Shown here: positions 17,802 to 26,732 of the stretch, in pieces | Layout: each line of letters begins with the position of its first letter | How positions within the stretch are numbered: position 1 is the stretch's first letter | Source: Bradyrhizobium sp. | Lineage (GTDB): Bacteria; Pseudomonadota; Alphaproteobacteria; Rhizobiales; Xanthobacteraceae | Assembly (NCBI RefSeq): GCF_016219575.1 | Contig: NZ_JACRMG010000027.1 | Coordinates: forward strand, 159,091-223,090 | Reading direction: 5' to 3' | Length of the DNA: 64,000 nucleotides | The notes under the pieces: generated by a model | Told to the model about the DNA's origin: nothing | The model's input: only the letters and a program-made list of their open reading frames with translations | The model's database searches: none | Translations under genes and position numbers: made by a program

Positions 17802-18467
17802 CTATTGCAGCCTGAGCAGACGGCCGACGATCGGCGTGGGTCCTGTGATGGCCCGCGCATCGACCGTGAAGGTGAACCGCTTCGGTCCCAGCGTCGCCAG
17901 ATAAGTGCCGCCGGGGGTGAGCGACTGGCCGGTCTTGGCAAAGTCGTAAAACTTGCCGCGCGCCAATGCGCCCTTCAGAGGTACGACGTAGCGCTCGCCT
18001 GCGGCATCGATCCGCTCGATCACCAGCATGTCGCCTCCCTTCGCCTCGACGAGGGGCGAGGCGCCAAACAGCGTCGGAAGGCTTCGCGGCGGCGCACCAG
18101 GGCCGACGTTGAGAGCACGAAACGCCGTTGCCGCGCTCTGCTTTGCCTCGCGGTCGGAGAGCTGCACGGCGCCCGCATCGCAGGGCACCTTGATACGCTG
18201 GACCTCGCCGGCCTGCACCGAGCTCTGCTCGGGACCGACGACCACGACCCCGCCGGTGATGGTTTCACGCCAGCACGACTTCATGTAGCCGAGCACGACG
18301 GTTGCCTTCGGCCCGAGCTTGATGACCTTGCCGGGCGCGACATAGTCCATGAATTCGACGCCTTCGACCTTGCCCTGCACGTCCTCGACGATCGCCACCG
18401 GCGTCTGGGCGGCGGCCGACGCGGCCAGACCGAACAGGCCGATGGCGGCACCGATTAGCGTTCTCAT
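17802..18467 (-). CDS. FecR-like periplasmic protein paired with CHASE2 cyclase
   Basis: A 221-residue exported protein with a signal peptide ending near ASAAAQ. A FecR-type beta-rich domain follows (VQGKVEGVEFMDYVAPGKVIKLGPKATVVLGY). A C-terminal beta region ends in RLLRLQ. It has two Cys residues (KSCWRE, VPCDAG) that may form a disulfide. No membrane anchor is seen. The cyclase gene follows after 21 bases, so this protein probably modulates or reports to the CHASE2 sensor. The start is fixed by the signal peptide, with AAAGG upstream. Function is inferred from context. Confidence 0.75.
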   Translation of the reverse strand: MRTLIGAAIGLFGLAASAAAQTPVAIVEDVQGKVEGVEFMDYVAPGKVIKLGPKATVVLGYMKSCWRETITGGVVVVGPEQSSVQAGEVQRIKVPCDAGAVQLSDREAKQSAATAFRALNVGPGAPPRSLPTLFGASPLVEAKGGDMLVIERIDAAGERYVVPLKGALARGKFYDFAKTGQSLTPGGTYLATLGPKRFTFTVDARAITGPTPIVGRLLRLQ

Positions 18468-18531
18468 CGCGCTGCCTTTCTCATTGTCCTCATGTACTGA
18501 GCCATCAATAGAACTTGCCGCCATGGGGAAA

Positions 18532-18545
18532 TTGATCTGAATCAT
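18532..18545. promoter_or_regulatory. FixK/FNR-like box between the FecR-like gene and pap
   Basis: TTGAT-CTGA-ATCAT matches the FNR/FixK consensus TTGAT-N4-ATCAA at nine of ten positions. Reading leftward, a TATTGA at 18510-18505 is centred 31 bases from the box centre, the spacing expected for an FNR-type activator at -41.5, and the transcript would begin about 30 bases before the FecR-like start. Reading rightward, the site is too close to the pap start for the same geometry. Confidence 0.5.
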
Positions 18546-18579
18546 GATCCGACCCGGAAGCATGCTACATGCTTCATCC

Positions 18580-20088
18580 ATGTTCGAATCCGCCAAACTC
18601 AAGCACCACGTCAGCCCGGTCACCTTCAAACGCGAAGAGAAGAAGCTGCGCGAAGCCCTGCTCGACGCGCAGATCGATCTGCTCGAGCAGCGCCGCTTTC
18701 CCGTGCTGATCCTGATCGCCGGCGTGGAAGGCGCCGGCAAGGGCGAGACCGTCAACCTGCTCAACGAGTGGATGGACCCGCGTCATATCCACACCCATGC
18801 CTTCTGGCAGCCGTCGGATGAGGAGAGCGAACGCCCGCCGAACTGGCGGTTCTGGCGAGCCTTGCCGCCGAAAGGGCAGATCGGCGTCTTCTTCGGCGCC
18901 TGGCACACGATGCCGATCGTGCAGCGGGTAATGGGAAAGCTCGACGAAGGCGAGTTCTCGAGCGCCGTTGCGGATATCAGGCGGCTGGAGAAGATGCTCT
19001 ACGACGAGGGCGTCCTGCTGATCAAATACTGGTTTCACCTTTCCAAGGGCCAGCAAAAGAAGCGGCTGCACGCGCTGGAAAAGGACCCGCGGACGCGATG
19101 GCGCGTCACCGACGTCGAGTGGGACTATTTCAAGCTGTACGATCGTTTCATCAAGGTTTGCGATCCCTTCCTGCGCGAAACCTCGACCGGAGAGGCGCCG
19201 TGGATCGTGGTGCCCGGCGCCGATCCGCGCTATCGGGCGCTCACCGTCGGCCGGCACCTGCTGGCGACGCTGCGTCGGCGGCTGGACGACACCAGCGATT
19301 CCGCAAGGCCGGCGAAGAAGAAGACTCTTCCCCTGCCCGCTCCCCGCGACGACGTGAACGTGCTGAGCAAGCTCGAGCTCGATCAGAAGATGACGCGGGC
19401 GGAATACAAGAAGGAGCTGGAGAAGTGGCAGGGAAAGCTCAACTTCCTGGCGCGCGATCCGCGCATGAAGCAGCTTTCCGTCGTCGCCGTATTCGAGGGC
19501 AATGACAGTGCCGGCAAGGGCGGCGCCATCCGGCGCCTGACCCAGGCGCTGGACGCCCGCTTCTACGATACCGTTTCGGTCGCTGCGCCGACCGAGGAGG
19601 AGCGCGCACAGCCCTACCTGTGGCGCTTCTGGCGCAACCTGCCGCGACATGGCAACCTGACGATCTTCGACCGCTCCTGGTACGGCCGCGTGCTCGTCGA
19701 GCGGATCGAGGGCTTCTGTTCGGAAGCCGACTGGATGCGCGCTTATGGCGAAATCAACGATTTCGAGGACGCCATGACCCGCCACGGCACGGTGGTGGTG
19801 AAGTTCTGGCTCGCGATCAGCAAGGATGAGCAGTACCGGCGCTTCAAGGAGCGCGAAAAGGTGGCGTTCAAGCGCTTCAAGATCACCAAGGAAGACTGGC
19901 GCAATCGCAAGCGCTGGCACGACTATGAGACGGCCGTCTGCGACATGGTCGACCGGACGTCCACGGCGAAGGCGCCCTGGACCCTGGTCGAGGCCAACAA
20001 CAAACTCCATGCCCGCATCAAGGTGCTGCAGACCCTCTGCTCGGCGCTGGAGGAGCGCCTGGAGCAGGTTTCAAAGAAACGAAAGTAA
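18580..20088 (+). CDS. pap: Polyphosphate:AMP phosphotransferase, two-domain PPK2
   Basis: Transfers phosphate from polyphosphate to AMP, making ADP. The 502-residue protein contains two PPK2 domains. Walker A motifs are GVEGAGKGE near residue 50 and FEGNDSAGKGG near residue 305. The second domain keeps the lid arginines and FDRSWYGRVLVERI. The first domain has the degenerate FFGAWHTMPI in place of FDRSWY, as in class II enzymes where only the C-terminal half is catalytic. Starts at 18544 and 18562 are also in frame and no start has a good ribosome-binding site. Confidence 0.93.
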   Translation: MFESAKLKHHVSPVTFKREEKKLREALLDAQIDLLEQRRFPVLILIAGVEGAGKGETVNLLNEWMDPRHIHTHAFWQPSDEESERPPNWRFWRALPPKGQIGVFFGAWHTMPIVQRVMGKLDEGEFSSAVADIRRLEKMLYDEGVLLIKYWFHLSKGQQKKRLHALEKDPRTRWRVTDVEWDYFKLYDRFIKVCDPFLRETSTGEAPWIVVPGADPRYRALTVGRHLLATLRRRLDDTSDSARPAKKKTLPLPAPRDDVNVLSKLELDQKMTRAEYKKELEKWQGKLNFLARDPRMKQLSVVAVFEGNDSAGKGGAIRRLTQALDARFYDTVSVAAPTEEERAQPYLWRFWRNLPRHGNLTIFDRSWYGRVLVERIEGFCSEADWMRAYGEINDFEDAMTRHGTVVVKFWLAISKDEQYRRFKEREKVAFKRFKITKEDWRNRKRWHDYETAVCDMVDRTSTAKAPWTLVEANNKLHARIKVLQTLCSALEERLEQVSKKRK

Positions 20089-20132
20089 AGGCTGGATCGA
20101 CGGTACAGCAGCGGCCCGGCCGGCATTGCCGG

Positions 20133-21149
20133 TCAGGATACTTCCCTCCGTCCCCATTCGAGATACAGGCCGATATCGCCGGGCACGCCATCCGGGAAGT
20201 CGACCACCCGCGCCGCTAGGCCAAACCCCTGCGGCTGCAATTCCTTCTTCCAGCGCAGGTAGATTTCGGCGGCCAGTCCCCGAAGCGTCGCCGGCCATGT
20301 CGGATCCGGCGCATTGATCGCGCGGCCGTGGTCGGTACAGAGTTCGCAGGGAAAGCGCAGCAGGAGCTGCTCCTCCTCGCCCTTCTGGGCAGCGGCGCGG
20401 GCGTTGCGCAACATATGCTGCCATGAAGACTCTGCGAGACGCGTCCGCAGCATTTCGTTCGCCTGCTTGTGATGGGTCTCCGCAACCTGGTTCTTCATTT
20501 CCTCGCGATGCGACACCTCGTGCAGCTTGAACTGAAGTGCAAGGTCGCGAAAGGTCCCAGCTGACAGTTGGTCGGACCCGGCCGCCGCAGACGGGGAAGC
20601 CGCCGGCGCCTTGCGCAGCGGCCTCGAAGCGCCGGCTTTCTCGACTGGAGCCACATCTCCCGCGCCATGCTCCAGCACGGGTTCGGGCTGCGGCACCTGC
20701 CCGCCACTGGCGAAAGCGCGCACCAGATCGGCGCGGCTGACGATTCCGACCATCCGGCCGTCGCTCATGACCGGTACACGCTTGATCTTTTTCGCCGACA
20801 GCAGTTCCGCAATTTCGACCACGTCGGCATCCTCGCCGATCGTAATGACCGGCGACACCATCATGTCGCGCGCAGAACGGTCCTGGGATTCCAGGTATTT
20901 CACGAATTCCGGATTGAGATCCTCGCCTTCGGACAGCGCCTTCAGCCACCAGTCGCGGCGGGCTTCGCGTTCGGATTCGTCGCGCGGCATCAAATCGCCT
21001 TCGCTGACCATGCCGATCGGCACGCCATTGGCGTCCACGACCGGCATGGCGCTGATGCCGTTCCTGACCAGGAGTTCGGCGACCGCGCGCCTCGATGCCT
21101 CCGGCGGCGTCGACACCACCTTCCTGTTCATGATGTCGCGCGCCTTCAT
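20133..21149 (-). CDS. CBS-domain pair protein with C-terminal extension
   Basis: A 338-residue cytoplasmic protein. A tandem CBS pair fills residues 1-145 (MKARDIMNRKVVSTPPEA; SARDMMVSPVITIGEDADVVEIAELL; IKRVPVMSDGRMVGIVSRADLV), which normally binds adenine nucleotides. A Pro/Ala linker leads to a helical C-terminal domain with HHKQANEMLRTRLAESSW and FPCELCTDHGRAIN, whose role I do not recognise. AAGGAGACGGC precedes the start. It follows the OmpA-family gene by 33 bases and probably shares its FixK-type promoter. Confidence 0.85.
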   Translation of the reverse strand: MKARDIMNRKVVSTPPEASRRAVAELLVRNGISAMPVVDANGVPIGMVSEGDLMPRDESEREARRDWWLKALSEGEDLNPEFVKYLESQDRSARDMMVSPVITIGEDADVVEIAELLSAKKIKRVPVMSDGRMVGIVSRADLVRAFASGGQVPQPEPVLEHGAGDVAPVEKAGASRPLRKAPAASPSAAAGSDQLSAGTFRDLALQFKLHEVSHREEMKNQVAETHHKQANEMLRTRLAESSWQHMLRNARAAAQKGEEEQLLLRFPCELCTDHGRAINAPDPTWPATLRGLAAEIYLRWKKELQPQGFGLAARVVDFPDGVPGDIGLYLEWGRREVS

Positions 21150-21182
21150 GCCGTCTCCTTTACCGCGAGCTTGCGGGCAAGC

Positions 21183-21821
21183 TCAGTTGCCCGCTTCCTG
21201 TTTGGTCTGCAGATTCGTCACCTGCACTCGCCGGTTCTCGGCCGCGAAAGGATTGGCCTGATTCTTCAACTGCTCCTTGCCGTAGCCGGCAGACACGAGA
21301 TTTTCGCCGGCTATCCGGAAATTCTCCATCAGGAAGTTCTTCACCGACTGCGCCCGCCGCTCCGACAGGCCCTGGTTGTATTCCGGTCCACCCTTGGCGT
21401 CGGTGTGCCCGCTGAGCAGGAAAACACCGCCCTGAAGCGCGGGATTGGTCAGCGCACGGCCGAGATTCATCAGATCGGGCATCGCCTTCTTGGCGATCTC
21501 CGCGGAGTTGTAGTCGAAGTAGATCTCTAGATCGATACTCGGCCTTTCCTTGGCGATGGTCGCCACCTCGGTCCGCTCGTCGACCGACAGCGACCGCGAC
21601 TTGCTCCGCAGATTGTTGATGAAGCTCTGACGCTTGATCTCCTCCGGGGTCCGGGTGCCGCTGAGGTTCCGCGTGAGATTTTTCGGGGTCAATGCCCGCA
21701 GAATCTTGCTCTCGCTGACCGGCTCGGCGCCGATGGCGGCCCCGCTGGCGGCGAACAACACTGCCCCGCAGGCCACGATGAACTTGATGAAAGTGCGTGT
21801 TCCGCTGTGTCGATATGTCAT
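21183..21821 (-). CDS. OmpA-family peptidoglycan-binding protein
   Basis: A 212-residue exported protein with a signal peptide (cleavage near AIGAEP). Residues 50-95 are helical and charged. A C-terminal OmpA-like domain follows (IDLEIYFDYNSAEI, LSGHTDAKGGPEYNQGLSERRAQSVKNFL, AENRRVQV) that should bind peptidoglycan. There is no N-terminal beta-barrel, so it is a periplasmic or lipid-free envelope protein rather than a porin. A perfect FixK/FNR box lies 58-71 bases before the start, so low oxygen is its likely inducer. Confidence 0.88.
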   Translation of the reverse strand: MTYRHSGTRTFIKFIVACGAVLFAASGAAIGAEPVSESKILRALTPKNLTRNLSGTRTPEEIKRQSFINNLRSKSRSLSVDERTEVATIAKERPSIDLEIYFDYNSAEIAKKAMPDLMNLGRALTNPALQGGVFLLSGHTDAKGGPEYNQGLSERRAQSVKNFLMENFRIAGENLVSAGYGKEQLKNQANPFAAENRRVQVTNLQTKQEAGN

Positions 21822-21878
21822 GGCGCGTTGTATCCTGTTGACTTCTATTAAACCTATCGTGCCGCGGACCGACACTGT

Positions 21879-21892
21879 TTGATGAATATCAA
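21879..21892 (-). promoter_or_regulatory. Perfect FixK/FNR box upstream of the OmpA-CBS unit
   Basis: TTGAT-GAAT-ATCAA is an exact match to the FixK/FNR consensus. Centred at -41.5, it would start transcription near 21844, about 23 bases before the OmpA-family ATG. In the other direction it would start at the ATG of the small acidic ORF at 21926, which is less plausible for a normal leader. Confidence 0.75.
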
Positions 21893-21925
21893 ATGGACGA
21901 TATCCCCAGCCGCTAGGATGTTCAT

Positions 21926-22156
21926 ATGGGTGATGATGACGACGACAACATTATCGAGACAATCAAGGAAGAGGTCGCCGATGCGGCCAAGGCCGTCGTC
22001 GCGGAAGTGAAGTCGATCGCGCACGAGGTCGCGGACGTCATCGCCGAGGGAAAAGCCGAGCTCTGCGGAGAAGACGAGCATCCCGCTGCGGCGCCTGGCG
22101 AGGCCGCCAAGGCAACCCCGACGCCACCCGGCAGCGACGACGACGCATCGCGCTAG
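21926..22156 (+). CDS. Small acidic helical protein
   Basis: A 76-residue hydrophilic protein I do not recognise. It starts with a run of Asp (MGDDDDDN) and continues with an amphipathic alpha-helix (IIETIKEEVADAAKAVVAEVKSIAHEVADVIAE has a regular heptad-like spacing of Val/Ala/Ile). It ends in a Pro/Ala/Asp-rich tail. AGGA lies a few bases before the ATG. The 3' end overlaps the convergent DadA-like gene by four bases. A single Cys is present. Coding status is supported by the pattern of amino acids, not by homology. Confidence 0.5.
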   Translation: MGDDDDDNIIETIKEEVADAAKAVVAEVKSIAHEVADVIAEGKAELCGEDEHPAAAPGEAAKATPTPPGSDDDASR

Positions 22157-23418
22157 CCGAAGCGGTGCTCGTAGCGGCTCATCGCCAGTTCGCTCGTGTC
22201 GATGTCGGGCTTGCGGCCGGACAGCATGTCTGCGAGCACGCGGCCGGAGCCGCAAGCCATGGTCCAGCCTAGGGTGCCGTGGCCGGTATTGAGGTGCAGG
22301 TTCGGATAGCGGGTGGCGCCGATGATCGGCGGTCCGTCCGGCGTCATCGGACGCAGGCCGCACCAGAACTTGACGTCAGCCAGGTCGCCGCCCCGCGGAA
22401 ACAGGTCGGTCAGCGAATGATCGAGCGTGGCGCGACGCGCGGGGTGCAGCGCGTTGGAATAGCCCGACACTTCCGCCGTGCCGCCGACGCGGATGCGGTT
22501 GCCCAGCCGCGTGATCGCGACCTTGTAGCTTTCGTCCATCACGGTCGAAACCGGCGCGCCGGCTTCGTCGGCTACGTTGACGGTGATCGAATAGCCCTTC
22601 ACCGCATAGACGGGAATCGCGACGCCGACGCGGCGCAGCAGCCGTGACGACCAGCTGCCCAGCGCAGCCACGTAAGCATCCGCCTGCAGGATGCCCTCGC
22701 TGGTGGCGACGCCGGTGATGCGTCCGCCCTCGGCGATGACGCGATCGATGCCGACGTTGAACTTGAACTGCACGCCGAGCCTTGCCGCGTGTTCGGCAAG
22801 TGCTGCCGTGAACATCTGGCAATCGCCGGTCTCGTCCTGCGGCAGGCGGAGTCCGCCTGCGATCTTGTCCTTCACCAGCGCCAGCGCCGGCTCGGCGCCG
22901 ATGCAGCCTTCGCGATCCAGCAGTTCATACGGCACGCCGTATTGCTCGAGCACGGCGATGTCGTCGGCGGTGTGATCGAGCTGCGCCTGCTTGCGGAACA
23001 GCTGCAGCGTGCCCTGGCTGCGCTCGTCGTAATGGATGCCGATTTCGGCGCGCAGCGACCTCAGGCAATCGCGGCTGTATTCGGCGAGCGGGATCATCCG
23101 GCTCTTGTTGACGGCATAGCGCGCCGCCGTGCAGTTGCGCAGCATCTTGAGCAGCCACCACCACATCGCGGGATCCGGATTGGGGCGGATCACCAGCGGG
23201 CCGTGCTTCATCAGAAGCCACTTGATCGCCTTCACCGGCACGCCGGGTCCGGCCCAGGGCGAGGCATAGCCGGGCGAGACCTCGCCGGCATTGGCAAAGC
23301 TCGTCTCCAGCGCCGGGGCGGCCTGGCGGTCGACCACCGTAACTTCATGTCCGGCACGCGCGAGGTACCAGGCGGAGGTGACGCCGATGACGCCGCTGCC
23401 GAGGATCAGGACTTTCAC
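22153..23418 (-). CDS. DadA-type FAD D-amino-acid dehydrogenase
   Basis: A 421-residue flavoprotein of the DAO/DadA family. The N-terminal FAD motif is VLILGSGVIGVTSAWYLARAG. DadA features follow: FANAGEVSPGYASPWAGPGVP at residues 41-61, the WWLLKMLRNC segment, VAALGSWS, and GHGTLGWTMACGSG near the C terminus. It would strip amino groups from D-amino acids or similar amines into the quinone pool. It lies 28 bases after the aminotransferase gene, so the two probably act on one substrate pathway. D-alanine is the standard substrate, but the neighbour suggests another amine or beta-amino acid. Confidence 0.9.
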   Translation of the reverse strand: MKVLILGSGVIGVTSAWYLARAGHEVTVVDRQAAPALETSFANAGEVSPGYASPWAGPGVPVKAIKWLLMKHGPLVIRPNPDPAMWWWLLKMLRNCTAARYAVNKSRMIPLAEYSRDCLRSLRAEIGIHYDERSQGTLQLFRKQAQLDHTADDIAVLEQYGVPYELLDREGCIGAEPALALVKDKIAGGLRLPQDETGDCQMFTAALAEHAARLGVQFKFNVGIDRVIAEGGRITGVATSEGILQADAYVAALGSWSSRLLRRVGVAIPVYAVKGYSITVNVADEAGAPVSTVMDESYKVAITRLGNRIRVGGTAEVSGYSNALHPARRATLDHSLTDLFPRGGDLADVKFWCGLRPMTPDGPPIIGATRYPNLHLNTGHGTLGWTMACGSGRVLADMLSGRKPDIDTSELAMSRYEHRFG

Positions 23419-23446
23419 AGCGGCGCTCCCGCGGCCCTGCGCCGCG

Positions 23447-24775
23447 TCACGCGATGCGTTTGATGACGTCCGACAGGATCGACATCATGTCGTCGATATG
23501 GCTGCGCTCGACGATCAGGGGCGGCGACATCGCGAGCGAGTCGCCGCTGTTGCGCAGGTACAGGCCCTTGTTCCAGCATTCGACCATGACCTCGTAGCCG
23601 CGCGCGCCGACCGCGTCCTTGCGGGGCGCAAGCTCGACCGCGCCCATCAGGCCGACATTGCGGATGTCGATCACATTGGGCAGGCCCTTCAGCGCATGCA
23701 GCGCATTCTGCCAGTGGTCGGTGAGCTGCGCTCCGCGTGTCAGCAGCCCCTCGTCCTTGTAGATGTCGAGCGTGGCAAGACCCGCCGCGCACGCCGTCGG
23801 ATGCGCCGAATAGGTGTAGCCGTGGAACAGCTCGATCTGGCTTTCCGGGCCGGTCATCAGGCCGTCGTGCACCTTGCGGCTGGCGAAGACCGCGCCGCAG
23901 GGAACAGTGCCGTTGGTGATGCCCTTGGCGGTCGTCATCAGGTCCGGCGTGACGCCGAAGAAATTCGCGGCGAATGGTGTACCAAGCCGGCCAAAGCCGG
24001 TGATGACCTCGTCGAAGATCAGCAGGATGCCGTGCTTGTCGCAGAGCTCGCGCAGCCGCTGCAGGTAGCCCTGCGGTGGCGGCAGCACGGCGGTCGATCC
24101 CGGCACCGGCTCGACGATCACGGCCGCGATGGTGTCGGCGCCATGCAGCGCCACCATGCGCTCGACATCATCGGCGAGTTCGGCGCCATGCGCCGGCATC
24201 CCCTTCGAGAACGCATTGCGCTGGAGATCGTAGGTGTGGCGGATGTGATCGACGCCGGGCAGATGGGTGGCAAAGGCGCGGCGGTTGTTGACCATGCCAC
24301 CAACCGACATGCCGCCGAAACCGACGCCGTGATAGCCGCGCTCGCGGCCGATCAGGCGCGTACGGGCCGCCTGCCCCGTCGCGCGATGATAGGCCAGCGC
24401 GATCTTCAAGGCGGTGTCGACCGACTCCGAACCCGAATTGGTGAAAAAGACGCGATCGAGCCCCTTGGGCGCGATTTCGGCAAGACGCTTGGCGAAATCA
24501 AAGGCGATGGGATGGCCCATCTGGAACGACGGCGCGAAATCGAGGGTCATCAGCTGGCGCTCGACGGCAGCCGCGATCTGCTTGCGGCCATGGCCGGCAT
24601 TGACGCACCAGAGCCCGGCGGAGCCGTCGATCACCTTGCGGCCGTCGATGCTGGTGTAATACATGCCCTCGGCGGAAGCGATGAGCCGCGGCGTCTCCTT
24701 GAACTGCCGGTTTGCCGTGAACGGCATCCAGAAGGCTTCGAGGTCGAGGGTGTTGGGAATCTGGTGAACCGTCAC
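23447..24775 (-). CDS. Class III omega-aminotransferase (beta-alanine/pyruvate type)
   Basis: A 442-residue PLP enzyme of the class III aminotransferase fold. Visible are the NSGSESVDTALKIA phosphate-binding motif, the IFDEVITGFGR segment with the PLP-stacking Asp, and the Schiff-base lysine in TTAKGITNG near residue 283. The W-x-P-F (AFWMPFTANR) N terminus is typical of beta-alanine:pyruvate or omega-amino-acid enzymes. GTG at 24775 is chosen because GGAGTCGTGCC precedes it and HQIPNTLDLEAFW follows. It is the first gene of the leftward pair with the DadA-like gene, opposite the XRE-cupin regulator. Confidence 0.88.
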   Translation of the reverse strand: MTVHQIPNTLDLEAFWMPFTANRQFKETPRLIASAEGMYYTSIDGRKVIDGSAGLWCVNAGHGRKQIAAAVERQLMTLDFAPSFQMGHPIAFDFAKRLAEIAPKGLDRVFFTNSGSESVDTALKIALAYHRATGQAARTRLIGRERGYHGVGFGGMSVGGMVNNRRAFATHLPGVDHIRHTYDLQRNAFSKGMPAHGAELADDVERMVALHGADTIAAVIVEPVPGSTAVLPPPQGYLQRLRELCDKHGILLIFDEVITGFGRLGTPFAANFFGVTPDLMTTAKGITNGTVPCGAVFASRKVHDGLMTGPESQIELFHGYTYSAHPTACAAGLATLDIYKDEGLLTRGAQLTDHWQNALHALKGLPNVIDIRNVGLMGAVELAPRKDAVGARGYEVMVECWNKGLYLRNSGDSLAMSPPLIVERSHIDDMMSILSDVIKRIA

Positions 24776-24926
24776 GGCACGACTCCTTCTGCAGGGGGAG
24801 AGGCTAGCCGTCTCATGGCGGGAATCGTTCAACAAGTCCTTTTCTGGTTCCGGTCAAGCCATTGATTTTACTGGATCAGCCAAGGCATATTTATCCGATC
24901 CGCAACACCTGCAACACGGGAATCCG

Positions 24927-25475
24927 ATGAGCGTCGATATCGGCGGGCGACTCCGCTTCGTCCGCAACCGCCACAAGCTCTCCCAGCGGGAGCTCGCCAA
25001 GCGCTCCGGCGTCACCAATTCGACGATTTCGCTGATCGAGTCGAACCAGATGAATCCGTCGGTCGGCGCGCTCAAGCGCATCCTCGACGGCATCCCGATG
25101 GGGCTGGCGGAATTCTTCGCCATCGAGCCGGAGCGGCCGCGCAAGGCGTTCTACCGCGCCGACGAACTGACCGAGATCGGCAAGAAGCCGATCTCGTACT
25201 TGCAGGTCGGCGACACCATGTTCGGCCGCGCGCTGCAGATCCTGCGCGAGCATTACGGCCCCGGCGGCGACACCGGCCGCGTGCCGCTGGTGCATGACGG
25301 CGAGGAAGGCGGCATCGTGATCTCGGGCCGGCTGGAAGTGACCGTGGATGGCGAACGGCGCATCCTCGGACCCGGCGATGCCTATTATTTCGAGAGCCGG
25401 CGCCCGCATCGCTTCCGCTGCATCGGCAACAGGCCGTGCGAGGTGATCAGCGCCTGCACGCCGCCGACGTTCTGA
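24927..25475 (+). CDS. XRE-cupin transcriptional regulator (PuuR-like)
   Basis: A 182-residue regulator. An N-terminal helix-turn-helix is at residues 7-60 (LRFVRNRHKLSQRELAKRSGVTNSTISLIESNQMNPSVGALKRIL). A C-terminal cupin domain follows (EEGGIVISGRLEVTVDGERRILGPGDAYYFESRRPHRFR). This is the PuuR-type layout used to sense amines. It is divergent from the aminotransferase/DadA-like operon across 151 bases and is the obvious controller of it. That gap contains several TGATT/ATCAG elements but no single strong dyad was chosen. Confidence 0.9.
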   Translation: MSVDIGGRLRFVRNRHKLSQRELAKRSGVTNSTISLIESNQMNPSVGALKRILDGIPMGLAEFFAIEPERPRKAFYRADELTEIGKKPISYLQVGDTMFGRALQILREHYGPGGDTGRVPLVHDGEEGGIVISGRLEVTVDGERRILGPGDAYYFESRRPHRFRCIGNRPCEVISACTPPTF

Positions 25476-25554
25476 TTTGATCTGGCGCAGCTATCGGCCG
25501 GCAGCCATCGGATAGGCTGCCGCGTCGCAAAAGAACATCAACAAGGAAATGCCC

Positions 25555-26694
25555 ATGAATTTCGAGTTCACGCCGCAACAGGAGCAGGTGCGCGAGACCA
25601 TCGCCCGCTTCGCCGCCGAGGAGATGGCGCCGCTGGTCGCGGAAGCCGAGGAGAACGAGGTATTTCCGAGACAGCTGTTCCGCAGATGGGCCGAACTCGG
25701 CCTGCTCGGCGTGCGCTATCCCGAAGCCGACGGCGGCTCCGGCTTCGACAAGATCAGCGACTGCATCGTGCGCGAGGAGATGAGCCGGGTCTGCCAGTCC
25801 TTCTCCGCCTCATGGTCGGCGCACACTCATCTGGCGCTGTGGCCGATCTGGCGCGCCGGCACACCGCAGCAGAAGGCGCGCTTCTTCGTGCCAGGGCTCG
25901 CCGGCGAGAAGATCGGCGGCTTCGGTCTCTCCGAGCCCGACGGCGGCTCCGACATCCGCGCCATGCGGACCAAGGCGGAGAAGGTGAGCGGCGGCTGGCG
26001 CCTCAACGGCTCAAAACTCTACATCACCAACGCACCGATGGCCGATTTCCTGATGCTGGCCGCGCGCACCAAGCCGGATCTTTCGACCGACGCGATCAGC
26101 CTGTTCATCGTCGAACTGCCCAATCCGGGTTTCCGGATCAGCAAGCTCGACAAGGAAGGCATCCGTTCGTCCGAGACCGGCCTGATCTACATCGAGGACG
26201 CGTTCGTGCCCGACGACTGCCTGCTTGGCGGCGAGACCGGCACCTACGGCATCGTCCGGGACTCGCTGTCGGAAAACCGGATCGGCGTTTCCGCCAACTG
26301 CATCGGCATGGCGCGCGGCGCCTTCGATGCGGCGCTGTCATTTGCCAAGACGCGGATCGTGCGGGGCAAGCCGATCATCGAATACCAGGCGATCGCCCAC
26401 AAGCTCGCCGACATGGCCGCCGAAATCGAGGCGGCGAAGTGGTTCGTCTATTACGGCGCCTGGCGCGTCGACCAGGGAACGATCGATGCCCCGACCGCCT
26501 CCAGGGTGAAGCTCGTCGCCAGCGAAATGGCGGTTCGTGTCACCGAACAGGCGATCCGCATCCTCGGCGGCGCCGGCATCATGCGGGAATATCCGGCCGG
26601 TCGTTTCCATCGCGACGCGCTGGTCTACATCATCGGCGAAGGTACTTCGGAGATTCAGCGCAACATCATCGCGCGTTCGCTCGGCGCATCCTGA
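25555..26694 (+). CDS. Acyl-CoA dehydrogenase
   Basis: A 379-residue flavoenzyme that introduces the alpha-beta double bond in acyl-CoA. The FAD/substrate motifs are FGLSEPDGGSDIRAMRT near residue 120 and KLYITNAPMADFLML. The C-terminal signature is YIIGEGTSEIQRNIIARSLG, which contains the expected catalytic region. AAGGAA is well spaced from the ATG at 25555; the ATG at 25549 is too close to it. It follows the cupin regulator by 79 bases and may be part of the same pathway. Chain-length specificity cannot be read. Confidence 0.92.
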   Translation: MNFEFTPQQEQVRETIARFAAEEMAPLVAEAEENEVFPRQLFRRWAELGLLGVRYPEADGGSGFDKISDCIVREEMSRVCQSFSASWSAHTHLALWPIWRAGTPQQKARFFVPGLAGEKIGGFGLSEPDGGSDIRAMRTKAEKVSGGWRLNGSKLYITNAPMADFLMLAARTKPDLSTDAISLFIVELPNPGFRISKLDKEGIRSSETGLIYIEDAFVPDDCLLGGETGTYGIVRDSLSENRIGVSANCIGMARGAFDAALSFAKTRIVRGKPIIEYQAIAHKLADMAAEIEAAKWFVYYGAWRVDQGTIDAPTASRVKLVASEMAVRVTEQAIRILGGAGIMREYPAGRFHRDALVYIIGEGTSEIQRNIIARSLGAS

Positions 26695-26732
26695 TCGCAA
26701 TCCCGGCGGGTCCAACCGGCGCGCGACCGGAT

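Noticed and set aside
18574..20010. 478-codon leftward frame opposite pap
   Set aside because: Mirror of the PPK2 coding strand; sense strand has Walker motifs.
24776..24926. TTGAT...ATCAG pair between the aminotransferase and regulator genes
   Set aside because: Half-sites are eight bases apart instead of four, so it is not an FNR-type box; it could be an amine-regulator operator but there is no comparison.
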